Assembly: GCA_020402865.1 (NCBI GenBank)
Contig: JADBYT010000036.1
Span: 1 to 57,607, forward strand
Length of the DNA stretch: 57,607 nt
Origin: Bacteroidota bacterium
Lineage (GTDB): Bacteria; Bacteroidota; Bacteroidia; Palsa-965
Direction of reading: 5' to 3'
Part shown: one piece after another, positions 43,349 to 51,980 of the stretch
Numbering within the stretch: the stretch's first letter is position 1
How the letters are laid out: each line of letters starts with the position of its first letter
Program-made: the position numbers and the translations under genes
The notes under the pieces: model-generated
The model's input: the letters and a program-made list of their open reading frames with translations, nothing else
What the model was told of the DNA's origin: nothing
Databases searched by the model: none

Positions 43349-45844
43349 CTACAACTCTCCCAGATTCATGCCAATTGTGAAGTGAATCTGCGAACGCTGC
43401 ATGGTGGGGCGACTTTCCACATTATCGAAACGATAGCCCCAATCGAGACCAAGCAGGCCAAACATGGGCAGGAACACCCGCACACCTACACCACCTGAAC
43501 GGTACACATCGAACGGATTGAAGCTGCGGAAATTCGACCAGGTATTACCAGCCTCCACAAATGCCAGTCCGAAAACCGTGGCACTGGGATTGAGTGTTAC
43601 CGGATAACGGAGTTCCCAAGTGTATTTAGCAATGATAGGGCCACCGGTTTGCGGTGAAAGCGACTGATCGTCGTAACCGCGCAGGGCAATGATTTCGCGG
43701 CCGTCGAGTGCAAAACCGGTAAGACCGCTGCCGCCAAGATAAAAACGTTCAAACGAAGCGCGGCCCACATCGCTGCGGTACATGCCCAGATAACCAAAGC
43801 CAATGCGTGTATTCAACACCAAATTACCGGCAAGGCGGGTGAACCAGGATGAAGTGAATTTCCACTTGTAATACTCCACCCATTTGTTGCGCTGCTGCAC
43901 CGAGGCCGTGCTGTAATCAATTTTATTAAACAACGAATACGGCGGGGTAAACTGACCGATGATCTTAATATCGGCGCCACTGCGCGGATAAATAGCCTGG
44001 TCGGTTGAATTGCGGCTTAAGGTAATGCGATAATTCAGGTTGTTGGCATAACCGTCGCTGAATGCAAACACACGGCCAAAATCCTGAAGCTGATAGTACT
44101 GATAGTTGAGTTCCTGATACAACGTAAAGAAATCATCAGGACGACGTAAACGCATACCGAAACCAACTGTAGCACCCGAAATCTTTACAAAGTTGCGGGC
44201 AGGATCCGTTGCTCTCAAACCGTTTGACTGAACCGAATGAAACACGGTTACCGATAGTGAATTGGGTTTCTTGCCACCCAGCCAGGGCTCCGTGAACGAA
44301 GCATTGTACGACTGGAAGAAAAGACCGTTTGACTGCGCGCGGATGCTCAGCTTTTGTCCGTCGCCCGAGGGAAGCGGACGCCAGGCCGACTTGTTAAGAA
44401 TGTTGCGCGCCGAAAAATTATTGAAAGAAAGCCCCAGCGTACCTACAATACGGCCGGCTCCGAAACCACCCGAAAGTTCCACCTGATCAGACGGACGTTC
44501 TTCTACAATGTACTCAATATCCACTGTTCCTGTGGTGGGATCGGGCTTGGGATTGATCTGTATTTTCTCGGGATCAAAATAACCAAGCGAGGCCAGTTCA
44601 CGCTGCGAACGGATTACATCCGAGCGACGGAACAACTGGCCGGGCCGCGTACGAATTTCGCGCATAATTACATGGTCATTTGTTTTCGTATTTCCCATCA
44701 CCACTACATTCCTGATCGTAGCCTGACGACCTTCATATACGCGCATTTCAAAGTCAATCGAGTCGCCTTCTACATTTACCTCCACCGGATTGATGTTGAA
44801 AAACAAATAACCATCATCCATATACAACGAACTGATGTCGTTGCCCTGCTGGCTCATGTAAAGCCGCGACTCAAGCAGCTCCTGGTTATATACATCTCCA
44901 CGATTAATACCAAGCTGCCGCGACAGTTTTTCCGACGAATACTTGGTATTGCCTACCCATGTAATGTGGCGGAAATAATATTTGTGGCCTTCATCAATGC
45001 GCATATTAATTACCACACGGCTGTCGCTCACACGCTGCACGGTATCGGTTACGATCTTCGCATCGCGATATCCTTTTTTGCGGTATTTGGCCAGAATTTT
45101 CTCCTGATCTTTTTCGTAATTGTCTTCGAGGTATTTGGCTGATTTAAACCACTGATACCAGCGTTTTTGCTTGGTATCTTTCATCATAAAACGGATGCGC
45201 CACGTGGGATAAAGTGTATTTCCCGAAATATTCAGGTCTTTGATTTTTACTTTTTCGCCTTTGGTAATCAGGAAATCAAGGTTCACAAAGCTGGGTGATG
45301 AGCTGTCCTTAGTGACAATTACTTCTGTACGGCAGTTCAGATAACCATCGGCGCGGTAATGTTCATTTACAGTTTCCTTTATCGCGCGCAAACGATAATC
45401 GGTAAGTACCATACCACGAGAAATATTGAGCTTTTCACGCAGGTCATCGGCCTGATTTTTATTAATCCGGCTCGGTGAATTTTTAAATGAGAATTTGTTG
45501 ATCCGCGGTTTTTCCACCACCACGATATCAATCCAGATATAATCGCCTTCTGTTTTATTTACTAACAGCTGAACATCATCAAAAAGCCCCTCACGCCAGA
45601 GATTGTCAATGGCTTCAGCCGTTTTATCACCCGGCACCATTATTTTATCCTGAATAGGCAGGCCTGAAAGCAGCACCACCACATTCGGATCTACCATCTG
45701 GGTGCCAATCACATTCACTTTTACCAGCGTGTATTCTCGCGGAGTGGAGTAATTGATAAGTTGTGAATTACCAGACGGTGTTTGGGCATGGAGTGTGAAT
45801 AACAGCACCAGACAGAGCGTCGTTAATATAGATTTCATAGTCAT
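43349..45844 (-). CDS. bamA: BamA, outer-membrane protein assembly factor
   Basis: An 831-residue Omp85 protein that inserts beta-barrel proteins into the outer membrane. Signal peptide (about 3-20), five POTRA domains (about 35-430; for example IRNVVVMGNTKTNDHVIMREIRTRPG interrupted by nothing) and the C-terminal barrel with GSGLTGFALDGRE (the conserved VRGF-type lid region) and final strand IHFTIGMNLGEL. ATG at 45844 or the second in-frame ATG at 45838 are both possible; the latter starts nearer the signal core. Next to uppS upstream and ompH downstream, a standard Bacteroidota envelope block. Confidence 0.95.
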   Translation of the reverse strand: MTMKSILTTLCLVLLFTLHAQTPSGNSQLINYSTPREYTLVKVNVIGTQMVDPNVVVLLSGLPIQDKIMVPGDKTAEAIDNLWREGLFDDVQLLVNKTEGDYIWIDIVVVEKPRINKFSFKNSPSRINKNQADDLREKLNISRGMVLTDYRLRAIKETVNEHYRADGYLNCRTEVIVTKDSSSPSFVNLDFLITKGEKVKIKDLNISGNTLYPTWRIRFMMKDTKQKRWYQWFKSAKYLEDNYEKDQEKILAKYRKKGYRDAKIVTDTVQRVSDSRVVINMRIDEGHKYYFRHITWVGNTKYSSEKLSRQLGINRGDVYNQELLESRLYMSQQGNDISSLYMDDGYLFFNINPVEVNVEGDSIDFEMRVYEGRQATIRNVVVMGNTKTNDHVIMREIRTRPGQLFRRSDVIRSQRELASLGYFDPEKIQINPKPDPTTGTVDIEYIVEERPSDQVELSGGFGAGRIVGTLGLSFNNFSARNILNKSAWRPLPSGDGQKLSIRAQSNGLFFQSYNASFTEPWLGGKKPNSLSVTVFHSVQSNGLRATDPARNFVKISGATVGFGMRLRRPDDFFTLYQELNYQYYQLQDFGRVFAFSDGYANNLNYRITLSRNSTDQAIYPRSGADIKIIGQFTPPYSLFNKIDYSTASVQQRNKWVEYYKWKFTSSWFTRLAGNLVLNTRIGFGYLGMYRSDVGRASFERFYLGGSGLTGFALDGREIIALRGYDDQSLSPQTGGPIIAKYTWELRYPVTLNPSATVFGLAFVEAGNTWSNFRSFNPFDVYRSGGVGVRVFLPMFGLLGLDWGYRFDNVESRPTMQRSQIHFTIGMNLGEL

Positions 45845-45871
45845 TACAATGGAATAGTCGGAAAAAACAGT

Positions 45872-46636
45872 TTAAGGTTGTGTGGAATCGGCAGATTTCA
45901 GGAGTTGATCGCTGGTTTTTCCGAATCGACGTTCGCGCGACTGATAGTCGAGAATGGCTTTATAAAATTCTTCCCGGTCAAAATCGGGCCAGAGTGTTTC
46001 GGTGAAATAGAATTCGGCATAGGCAATTTGCCAGAGCAAAAAGTTACTTACACGTAGTTCGCCACTGGTACGGATAAGGAGTTCGGGGTCAGGGAAACGC
46101 GAAGTAGTGAGCTGGCGGCCAAACACATCCGCATTTATTTCTTCTGGCTTAAGTTGTCCTTTTGCGGTAAGTAAGGCAAGCCGGCGGGCGGCCTCTACAA
46201 TTTCCCAGCGCGAACTGTAGCTAAGCGCCAGCACCAGTGTCATACGCTTGTTACCCGATGTTTTCTGTATGGCTTCGGCAAGTTCGCGACGACAGCCGGG
46301 AGGCAGACTTTCGGTATCGCCGATGGTTTCCAGACGGATATCGTTCTTCATGAGCGTTTCCGTTTCGGCATGTATGGTATGCACCAGCAGCTCCATCAAG
46401 GCTTCTACCTCTTCTACCGGACGGTTCCAGTTTTCGGTAGAGAATGCGTAGAGTGTAAGTACCTCAATACCCAGTTCTGCGGCCGCTTCCGACACTTCGC
46501 GCACAGAATTTACGCCGCTCTGGTGACCGAAAACACGCATCTGCCCCTGCTGTTTGGCCCAGCGGCCATTGCCGTCCATAATTACAGCTACATGCCTCGG
46601 CAGACGGGTGCTATCTATTTCAGTTTTTAAACTCAT
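45872..46636 (-). CDS. uppS: Isoprenyl (undecaprenyl diphosphate) synthase
   Basis: A 254-residue cis-prenyltransferase building the C55 lipid carrier for peptidoglycan and other glycans. Catalytic Asp21 sits in VAVIMDGNGRWAK (17-29); further signatures LTLYAFSTENWNRP, LLIRTSGELRVSNFLLWQ and AYAEFYFTETLWPDF. Length and motifs match UppS. It lies 27 nt before bamA and likely shares a transcript. Confidence 0.95.
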   Translation of the reverse strand: MSLKTEIDSTRLPRHVAVIMDGNGRWAKQQGQMRVFGHQSGVNSVREVSEAAAELGIEVLTLYAFSTENWNRPVEEVEALMELLVHTIHAETETLMKNDIRLETIGDTESLPPGCRRELAEAIQKTSGNKRMTLVLALSYSSRWEIVEAARRLALLTAKGQLKPEEINADVFGRQLTTSRFPDPELLIRTSGELRVSNFLLWQIAYAEFYFTETLWPDFDREEFYKAILDYQSRERRFGKTSDQLLKSADSTQP

Positions 46637-46658
46637 TCTTTTGTATAATCCATATTCC

Positions 46659-47462
46659 TCATATTCCCACGCCCGAACACTGCACCGGCTTATCCACCAG
46701 TCTGAACGTCAGGGTGAGCCCTACGAATGAATACCAGTCTTTATTTCTCGGATTGCCTCGCTGGCTGCCGATATTGTCTCCGGCGGTGCCCCGGTCGGCA
46801 AGTGTAACAGCCAATGGGCCGCTGTTTGCAAGCAGCAATGCCGGATCAGCATACACGGTGCTTACATCGTCAATATAATCGGTAAACGTTTTGCGCAGTC
46901 CCCAGTCGGCCACAAGGCCAATGCGTTTGGCGAGGTTGAATTTAACACCGGCACCAAACGGAATTGAGAGCTGGGTAAGCATGTATCCTTTGCTTTGGCC
47001 TTCGGTACGAAGCGGCTGCAGCGCAATCCATTCATTCCCCAACGCGGCTTTGGGATTGAAATTAAATACGCCCACACCCACAAACATAAACGGGGTAAAC
47101 TGGTATTTGTCGTTACCTATGGCGTATTCAATAAAATTAAACTCAGCCCTTGCCGAAAGCTCAAACATACGCGAACGGAAGCTCAGGTTGCGGCGCTGCT
47201 GCTCCAGTTGGCCGGAGCGCGAATCAATGCCTTGCACACTGCCAAAAAGCAAACTGCCGGCTACCGCAAACCGGTAGTTGAAATTATGACGGTAAACCAG
47301 CCCGGCTGCAGGCCGGGTAAGGCTGTTCAGATGACCGGCCGGATTCAGTTCTCCGGTGTAATACGAGCCGCCAAGAAACAGGCCAATTTCATTGCTGCTC
47401 TGTGCGGCCGAGGGTAAGGCTGCGCAAAGCAGAAAGAAACAAAACAGGGTCTTTTTAATCAT
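46659..47462 (-). CDS. DUF6089-family outer-membrane protein
   Basis: A 267-residue protein with signal peptide (1-20, SAAQ), opening EIGLFLGGSYYTGELNP, and beta-strand-rich remainder (FRSRMFELSARAEFNF, FTPFMFVGVGVFNF, IPFGAGVKFNLAKR, FVGLTLTFRLVDKP), typical of the DUF6089 proteins that precede uppS/bamA in Bacteroidota. Function unknown, presumably barrel. It ends with a lone Cys region (QCSGVGI). Spacing to uppS is 22 nt. Confidence 0.88.
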   Translation of the reverse strand: MIKKTLFCFFLLCAALPSAAQSSNEIGLFLGGSYYTGELNPAGHLNSLTRPAAGLVYRHNFNYRFAVAGSLLFGSVQGIDSRSGQLEQQRRNLSFRSRMFELSARAEFNFIEYAIGNDKYQFTPFMFVGVGVFNFNPKAALGNEWIALQPLRTEGQSKGYMLTQLSIPFGAGVKFNLAKRIGLVADWGLRKTFTDYIDDVSTVYADPALLLANSGPLAVTLADRGTAGDNIGSQRGNPRNKDWYSFVGLTLTFRLVDKPVQCSGVGI

Positions 47463-47603
47463 GAGTTCTTATTTAACACACATTAGGGCAAACGGGCCTG
47501 CCCCTATTTTTCGTGTGCATGTGTTTTTGTTCAGCGGCGCAAAGATAACGTATTTAAGCGAGAATTCCGCACCGGAGGAAATGTTCAAGACACTGAATAA
47601 CAA

Positions 47604-48479
47604 TCAATTACGCCTATCCTGCCCCCAGTGAAGTTTCTCACGTATGGTTTGAAAGAAATGTTGTTCATGAAAACGTATCAGACTGATTTTGAAATCCTCA
47701 CGCCGGATAATCAGTTCTGTCTCCGGGCCAAATGAACGCTCACGGGCGTCAAGTGTGGCCAGAAACTGCGGACTACGCCCCTCTACTTTCAGGCGAATCA
47801 CGGAATCATCGGGGATGATTAGCGGACACACATTCAGGTTGTGTGGCGATAGCGGTGTAATTACAAAGCTTTTTGCATCTGGAATCATTAGCGGCCCGCC
47901 ACAGCTTAACGAATAAGCGGTTGAACCGGTGGGCGTGGAAATGATCAGTCCGTCGGCCCAGTAGGCATTTAAAAACTCACCGTTTACCCATGTGTTTATA
48001 GTAAGCATTGCCGATGACTCCTTGCGCTGAACGGTAAACTCATTCAAGGCATAGTTCACATCGCCAAAAAGCTCCGAAGGCCTGTCCAAACGAAGCAACG
48101 CCCGCTTATCCAGTGCAAATTCCCGCTTCAGCAAACGTATGGCATAACCGGAAGCCTCCTCCGGCGACACAGCCGCCAGAAAACCAAGCCTGCCGGTATT
48201 GATTCCCAATACCGGTATGCCCGAATTTTGAATAAACGCTATGGTCTCCAATAAAGTACCATCGCCACCCAAACTGAGCAGCACATCGGCACGACCGCGT
48301 ATTTCATTGTAATCGGAAATAACTTCCACGCGCCCCCGGAGCGAGACAAATTGTGAGAAATAGGCCAGATAGTCGTGCTCCGCAATAATTACGGCTTCTG
48401 CGCTAAGCTGGTCAAAAAACGACTGCAAGGCCTTTGGCAGTGGCTTTTCGGTGATACGTCCGTATAGTGCAATCTTCAT
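47604..48479 (-). CDS. nadK: NAD kinase
   Basis: A 291-residue ATP-dependent NAD kinase making NADP+. Diagnostic GGDGT (71-75) in LLSLGGDGTLLE, GINTGRLGFLA, and STPTGSTAYSLSCGGPL with NALPH-like SPHNLNVCPLI. Length normal. It starts the block nadK-DUF6089-uppS-bamA-ompH-ompH; 141 nt separate it from DUF6089. Upstream lies the 1.2-kb gene-free stretch, so its promoter region adjoins the repeat zone. Confidence 0.95.
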   Translation of the reverse strand: MKIALYGRITEKPLPKALQSFFDQLSAEAVIIAEHDYLAYFSQFVSLRGRVEVISDYNEIRGRADVLLSLGGDGTLLETIAFIQNSGIPVLGINTGRLGFLAAVSPEEASGYAIRLLKREFALDKRALLRLDRPSELFGDVNYALNEFTVQRKESSAMLTINTWVNGEFLNAYWADGLIISTPTGSTAYSLSCGGPLMIPDAKSFVITPLSPHNLNVCPLIIPDDSVIRLKVEGRSPQFLATLDARERSFGPETELIIRREDFKISLIRFHEQHFFQTIREKLHWGQDRRN

Positions 48480-48613
48480 CGCATCAGTTTTTTGCCAGTC
48501 TTTCGCGTTTAATTAATAGTCGCTAGCCCTGCAAAACAGTTGCCAAGATAGCTAAGGTTTGCCGCATTTCAGATCAGGTGTTAATAATACGCCGCTCAAA
48601 CACCATATATCAA

Positions 48614-48653
48614 CAAACCCGCCAATTCTGCCAGAGCAAAATCAGCGGGTTTG
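48614..48653 (+). repeat. 9-bp inverted repeat followed by a T-run
   Basis: CAAACCCGC (48614-48622) pairs with GCGGGTTTG (48645-48653), loop 22 nt; six T follow at 48658-48663 on the plus strand. It looks like a plus-strand terminator although no plus-strand gene precedes it, so an unannotated small RNA ending here is possible. Confidence 0.4.
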
Positions 48654-48664
48654 AAGCTTTTTTG

Positions 48665-48760
48665 TGCCTGCCGGCTATCGCCTTCCCCTCCAGTACTTCT
48701 CTGCACAGTAACAGCCCCCCTGCAAAATGCCAAATAGCAAAATACAGGCCCCGGCAGGCA
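48665..48760. repeat. Distant 10-bp inverted repeat
   Basis: TGCCTGCCGG (48665-48674) and CCGGCAGGCA (48751-48760) are exact reverse complements, enclosing 76 nt. The pair could close a long RNA stem or mark the ends of a small inserted element. Confidence 0.4.
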
Positions 48761-48884
48761 AACACTTAAATCACCAAACAAACCACCCCATGCAGCCCCA
48801 ACGCCCCTCACACAACCACACTACGCTACTTTCTTCCGCCTCTTTTACCACATGAACCGAACAAGCTGTTGTTACTGACAGTCT

Positions 48885-49392
48885 GGCTTACGGGCCATAT
48901 CCGTGAGTGTAAACAGACAATCGGAACAAACACAATCACTCGCAGTCTTGACCTCCGACCTCAATTCCCCCCTGATAAACATGCACATCAAAAACACCCC
49001 CCACTTTCTCCCCCTCACTTAGTAAGGCATCTCTAACAGGTAGTGTATCATCAAACTTTGTCAAACAACCGGCATGCTTCAGAAAAGAACAATTACCGTT
49101 TTCAACAAACAGACTGAAAGACACCCAACAACATACTTAACACAACGCATTCAGCAAAGGGCTTACGGGCCCAGTTACCTCCTGCTCAACTTTAGAATTA
49201 TATACAGCAAAACTTACGGGCCTTGCTGTACAAATTCTGTCCAACTGCCAATCGAAAAGCTTACGGGCTTAACAATTAACAGCTACTCCTACGGAAAATA
49301 CAGGCAATAACATACCAGTCGGGCTTACGGGCCTTACCTGATTGCTGAAAAATGCCTCTAACGGATTGTCTTCTTTCTCAGGCTTACGGGCC
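48885..49392 (+). repeat. Cluster of six GGCTTACGGGCC motifs
   Basis: Full 12-nt copies at 48885-48896, 49160-49171, 49322-49333 and 49381-49392; trimmed copies at 49213-49222 (CTTACGGGCC) and 49259-49268 (GCTTACGGGC). All are on the plus strand; spacing between the last five is 47-64 nt, the first is 275 nt away. Several copies continue with TT. Intervening sequence shows no similarity. An 11-nt match also occurs inside the YHYH gene (10211-10221), probably by chance. Confidence 0.8.
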
Positions 49393-49631
49393 TTGCAAAA
49401 AAAGTAAACTTAACACGGGGTTAGTGGAAGAATTCCTTTTCAAAGAATAGGCTAAACTACTTTTTCATTAACAATAACTATCCCTTATTAACAATACAAA
49501 TATACATCATCCCATCGCCCTTGTCAAGTTCCCACCTCATTTTTTTGCGCTGATTGTCAGTTACTTGGAATTATTTTCGCTGCTCTGAATTTCTCTATAT
49601 ACAGGCCTTTCAGGCAGTCTGTAAACCGTTG

Positions 49632-49673
49632 CCGGCGCGACTTTGCAGACTTTGATCTGCGAAACCGCGCCGG
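49632..49673. repeat. Nested GC-rich hairpin
   Basis: CCGGCGCG (49632-49639) pairs with CGCGCCGG (49666-49673); inside, GCAGA (49645-49649) pairs with TCTGC (49656-49660) around a 6-nt loop. It lies 41 nt past the stop of the PKD-protein gene on the minus strand, but has no T-run. It may protect the 3' end or end transcription with Rho. Confidence 0.5.
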
Positions 49674-49713
49674 ACAAGCGTTTGGAGTTGGCAATAACTA
49701 TTTCAGACGGTAT

Positions 49714-51519
49714 TTACTGCTTTTGAGTACCGATCAATGTAAGATAGCCTGTGGTGCTGTAATCTTGTGTGGGCGAAATAGCCTTTAATACAAAATAGTA
49801 AGTCCCGTCGCTGCAAGGCAAGCCGGAAGTAGTGCGGCCGTCCCAACGAATTTCCGGAGCAGTGGCCGAAAATACCATTACGCCCCAGCGGTTATAGATT
49901 TCAATGGAATATTCAAGCAGCCCGCTGCTGCTGATGTAAAACTCATCATTGGTTCCATCAGCATTGGGGGTGAAAACGTTTGGTATAAAAATACCTTCTT
50001 CCACCTGAATGATGCGCGTTATGGTATCGGTACAGCCCGAAGAATTGGTAACCAGTAGTGTAATGGTATATGTGCCGGCTGTAGTGTAATTATGCTGCGG
50101 ATTCTGCAGGTTGGATGTAGTGCCATCGCCAAAATCCCAGCTCCAGGTGGTGGCTCCGCCCGAAGCATCGGTAAATATCCAGTTGTTCCCCCAAGGCCCG
50201 CTGCTCGAATCGGCAAAATTGGCGTTAGGCGCTGGTGATACTGAAGGGGCACAACTATCGGGCAGCGAGTTACAGCCCGAAGCTGTTAATTCGGTCACAC
50301 TCACATACCCCGTGCCGGTTGCCCAGTTTACATAAAGCGTATCACTGCCCTGTCCACCAGCTATCACTCCGTTGCCCGGCACTGTCCACTGGTAGTTGCC
50401 GCTTCCGTTTTGTACAATGAATAAATTGCCTTGTGAATTTTCGCAAATGGTGGGGCATACAATGGCCGGTGCTGCCGGACGAAGTTCACTCAGCACATAA
50501 GGTTCTCCGGCATTTGCAAAGGCCCAGCCAGCACGGGTTAGGGTGCTGAATACGCCTGAAACGCCCGGTGCGGTAGTTTGCATGTCATTCCACTGTACAT
50601 TGGACGTGCGCCAGTGTGCCAGTGCATTCCAGCTGCCATCTGTGGCCGGAATGTAAAACAGGCGCACATCAGCAGCCGTAGTGCCTGATGTACGTTGTAT
50701 CGCATGATAAAATGTATCGTTTGCAGTGCAAATCATGCCATCGTTCTGTGTGCGCAAAAAACCATCGTTGTCAGGGTTGTAATTATGAAAACGTACCGTG
50801 TACACATCTGTGCTGGCGGCATTGGGTACAAGTTCAACTGGCCGGTAACGGGTAACCCCGTTGCTCGAACCCGTAGGAAAAAGATAGGTGCCCGTGCTGT
50901 TTGCCGCACGCGAAAATGTGCCGGGGGCCGTGCTGCTTACAAAACCTTCCGAACCGGGTGTTGTAGTATTCGTAACCGAGCCGGTGGCGGGATCTAACAC
51001 AAAAAACGTGTTTGTTTGCGTAAAAAGCTCACGGTCGTTTATATTCAGCACGCCACCCACACCTACACGGGCATTAACAGCCTGAAGAGTTTTCCGACGA
51101 TTGTTTCCTGTTCCCGTTCCCGAAAGAGAAAGGGTATTAAACGTGGTAACAGTGCCGTTTCCGCTGGTAATAAACTGCTCAAGGTTGCCATTGAGCAAAA
51201 CCGTGCTGCTGCCTGCCGTAAACGTGGCATCATTTACCCAGTCCTGCTCCACACGGTAAGTACCGTTGCCCTGCACGGCAGCCGCATTCAATATCGAAAA
51301 AGTACCGGGAAGTGTAAAGGTGGAATTCCGGGTAATGGTAATGTCACCTTCGTTGGTAAAGCTGGTTGAATTATCAACAGTTACTCCGCCATTGGAAATC
51401 ACCACCGAACCCGGTGCCATATAAATTGTTGCACCGGTTGAATAAACAAGCTGTGCTTCCAGCAGCAGCGGACACAATGCAGGGGCAGTAAACAGTATTA
51501 CTTTGTGCAGGGGATTCAT
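49714..51519 (-). CDS. Secreted PKD-domain surface protein with T9SS type B tail
   Basis: A 601-residue protein. The ATG at 51519 starts the signal peptide (MNPLHKVILFTAPALCPLLLEA); an upstream in-frame ATG would add a second hydrophobic run. The N-terminal part has beta-solenoid-like text (ISNGGVTVDNSTSFTNEGDI, RNSTFTLPGTFSIL) then Ig-like segments, one PKD domain (WSWDFGDGTTSNLQNPQHNY interior, about 475-520) and a CHU_C tail (FIPNVFTPNADGTNDEFYI, IYNRWGVMVF, DGTYYFVL). Exported by the type IX system; likely adhesin or matrix component. A single gene next to the gldCB operon terminator. Confidence 0.9.
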   Translation of the reverse strand: MNPLHKVILFTAPALCPLLLEAQLVYSTGATIYMAPGSVVISNGGVTVDNSTSFTNEGDITITRNSTFTLPGTFSILNAAAVQGNGTYRVEQDWVNDATFTAGSSTVLLNGNLEQFITSGNGTVTTFNTLSLSGTGTGNNRRKTLQAVNARVGVGGVLNINDRELFTQTNTFFVLDPATGSVTNTTTPGSEGFVSSTAPGTFSRAANSTGTYLFPTGSSNGVTRYRPVELVPNAASTDVYTVRFHNYNPDNDGFLRTQNDGMICTANDTFYHAIQRTSGTTAADVRLFYIPATDGSWNALAHWRTSNVQWNDMQTTAPGVSGVFSTLTRAGWAFANAGEPYVLSELRPAAPAIVCPTICENSQGNLFIVQNGSGNYQWTVPGNGVIAGGQGSDTLYVNWATGTGYVSVTELTASGCNSLPDSCAPSVSPAPNANFADSSSGPWGNNWIFTDASGGATTWSWDFGDGTTSNLQNPQHNYTTAGTYTITLLVTNSSGCTDTITRIIQVEEGIFIPNVFTPNADGTNDEFYISSSGLLEYSIEIYNRWGVMVFSATAPEIRWDGRTTSGLPCSDGTYYFVLKAISPTQDYSTTGYLTLIGTQKQ

Positions 51520-51571
51520 AAGGGATATACTGGTTAATAACCAAATAACGAAAAATCCTGCTGACAAAAAA

Positions 51572-51593
51572 AAACCGGAAAACAGCCCGGTTT
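51572..51593 (-). terminator. Terminator of the gldB-gldC operon
   Basis: AAACCGG (51572-51578) pairs with CCGGTTT (51587-51593); on the minus strand the stem runs directly into nine or more T. It lies 10 nt after the gldC stop. Confidence 0.85.
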
Positions 51594-51603
51594 CAGATGC
51601 TTG

Positions 51604-51936
51604 CTACTGAGTGGGTGCCGAAAGCTGCATTTTCTCAGCAAAATAGGCGCAGAAATCGCGCATATCGCCCACCATTTTTTCCTCGCCGGTGGCCCGCTGA
51701 AACGTGTCGGTCATTGTGACAAGCGTTTGGTGGAAAAACTTTTTCATATCGTCCACCAGCATGTCTTTTGTCCATAAATCAATACGCATGGTATTTTGTT
51801 CGTCCTCATCCCACATAGCCAGCATAATGGCTTTACAGCGTCCTTCGCCACCGTTGTCGCTGGCATTCCAGCTTATTTTGTCGGGTATATTGTTCTCGTC
51901 AAGAACAATCGAATAGTTGATATCAGCTTTGCGCAT
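51604..51936 (-). CDS. gldC: Gliding motility protein GldC
   Basis: A 110-residue cytoplasmic protein matching GldC of gliding Bacteroidota: it opens ADINYSIVLDENNIPDKISWNASD (split here over residues 4-27), then KAIMLAMWDEDEQNTMRIDLWTKDM and HQTLVTMTDTFQRATGEEKMVGDMRDF. In Flavobacterium gldC loss mildly affects gliding; its mechanism is not clear. It follows gldB by 44 nt. A TACCTTTG box 4 nt before its ATG suggests an additional promoter inside the gap. Confidence 0.93.
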   Translation of the reverse strand: MRKADINYSIVLDENNIPDKISWNASDNGGEGRCKAIMLAMWDEDEQNTMRIDLWTKDMLVDDMKKFFHQTLVTMTDTFQRATGEEKMVGDMRDFCAYFAEKMQLSAPTQ

Positions 51937-51940
51937 GATG

Positions 51941-51948
51941 CAAAGGTA
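51941..51948 (-). promoter_or_regulatory. -7 box before gldC
   Basis: Minus-strand TACCTTTG, perfect consensus, 4 nt before the gldC ATG, in the 44-nt gldB-gldC gap. Confidence 0.45.
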
Positions 51949-51980
51949 AGCAGTTCAACCGCAAAAACGGCCCGCACGGC

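Larger units (their letters stand above)
48480..49713. other. 1.2-kb gene-free stretch with short repeats and inverted repeats
   Basis: No frame here resembles a protein; the longest are 60-78 codons, low complexity. The plus strand of about 48690-49130 is C/A-rich and G-poor. Inverted repeats lie at 48614-48653, 48665-48760 and 49632-49673. Six copies of GGCTTACGGGCC or trimmed forms lie at 48885-49392. No tRNA or known riboswitch pattern was recognised. It could hold structured RNAs or be a recombination relic. Confidence 0.65.

Noticed and set aside
48596-48811. 71-codon minus-strand frame in the gene-free stretch
   Set aside because: Composition is unlike local proteins, no conserved motif, and it spans the inverted repeats.
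48885-49392. CRISPR array
   Set aside because: Repeats are only 10-12 nt, spacing is irregular (47-64 and 275 nt), and no cas gene is in the window.
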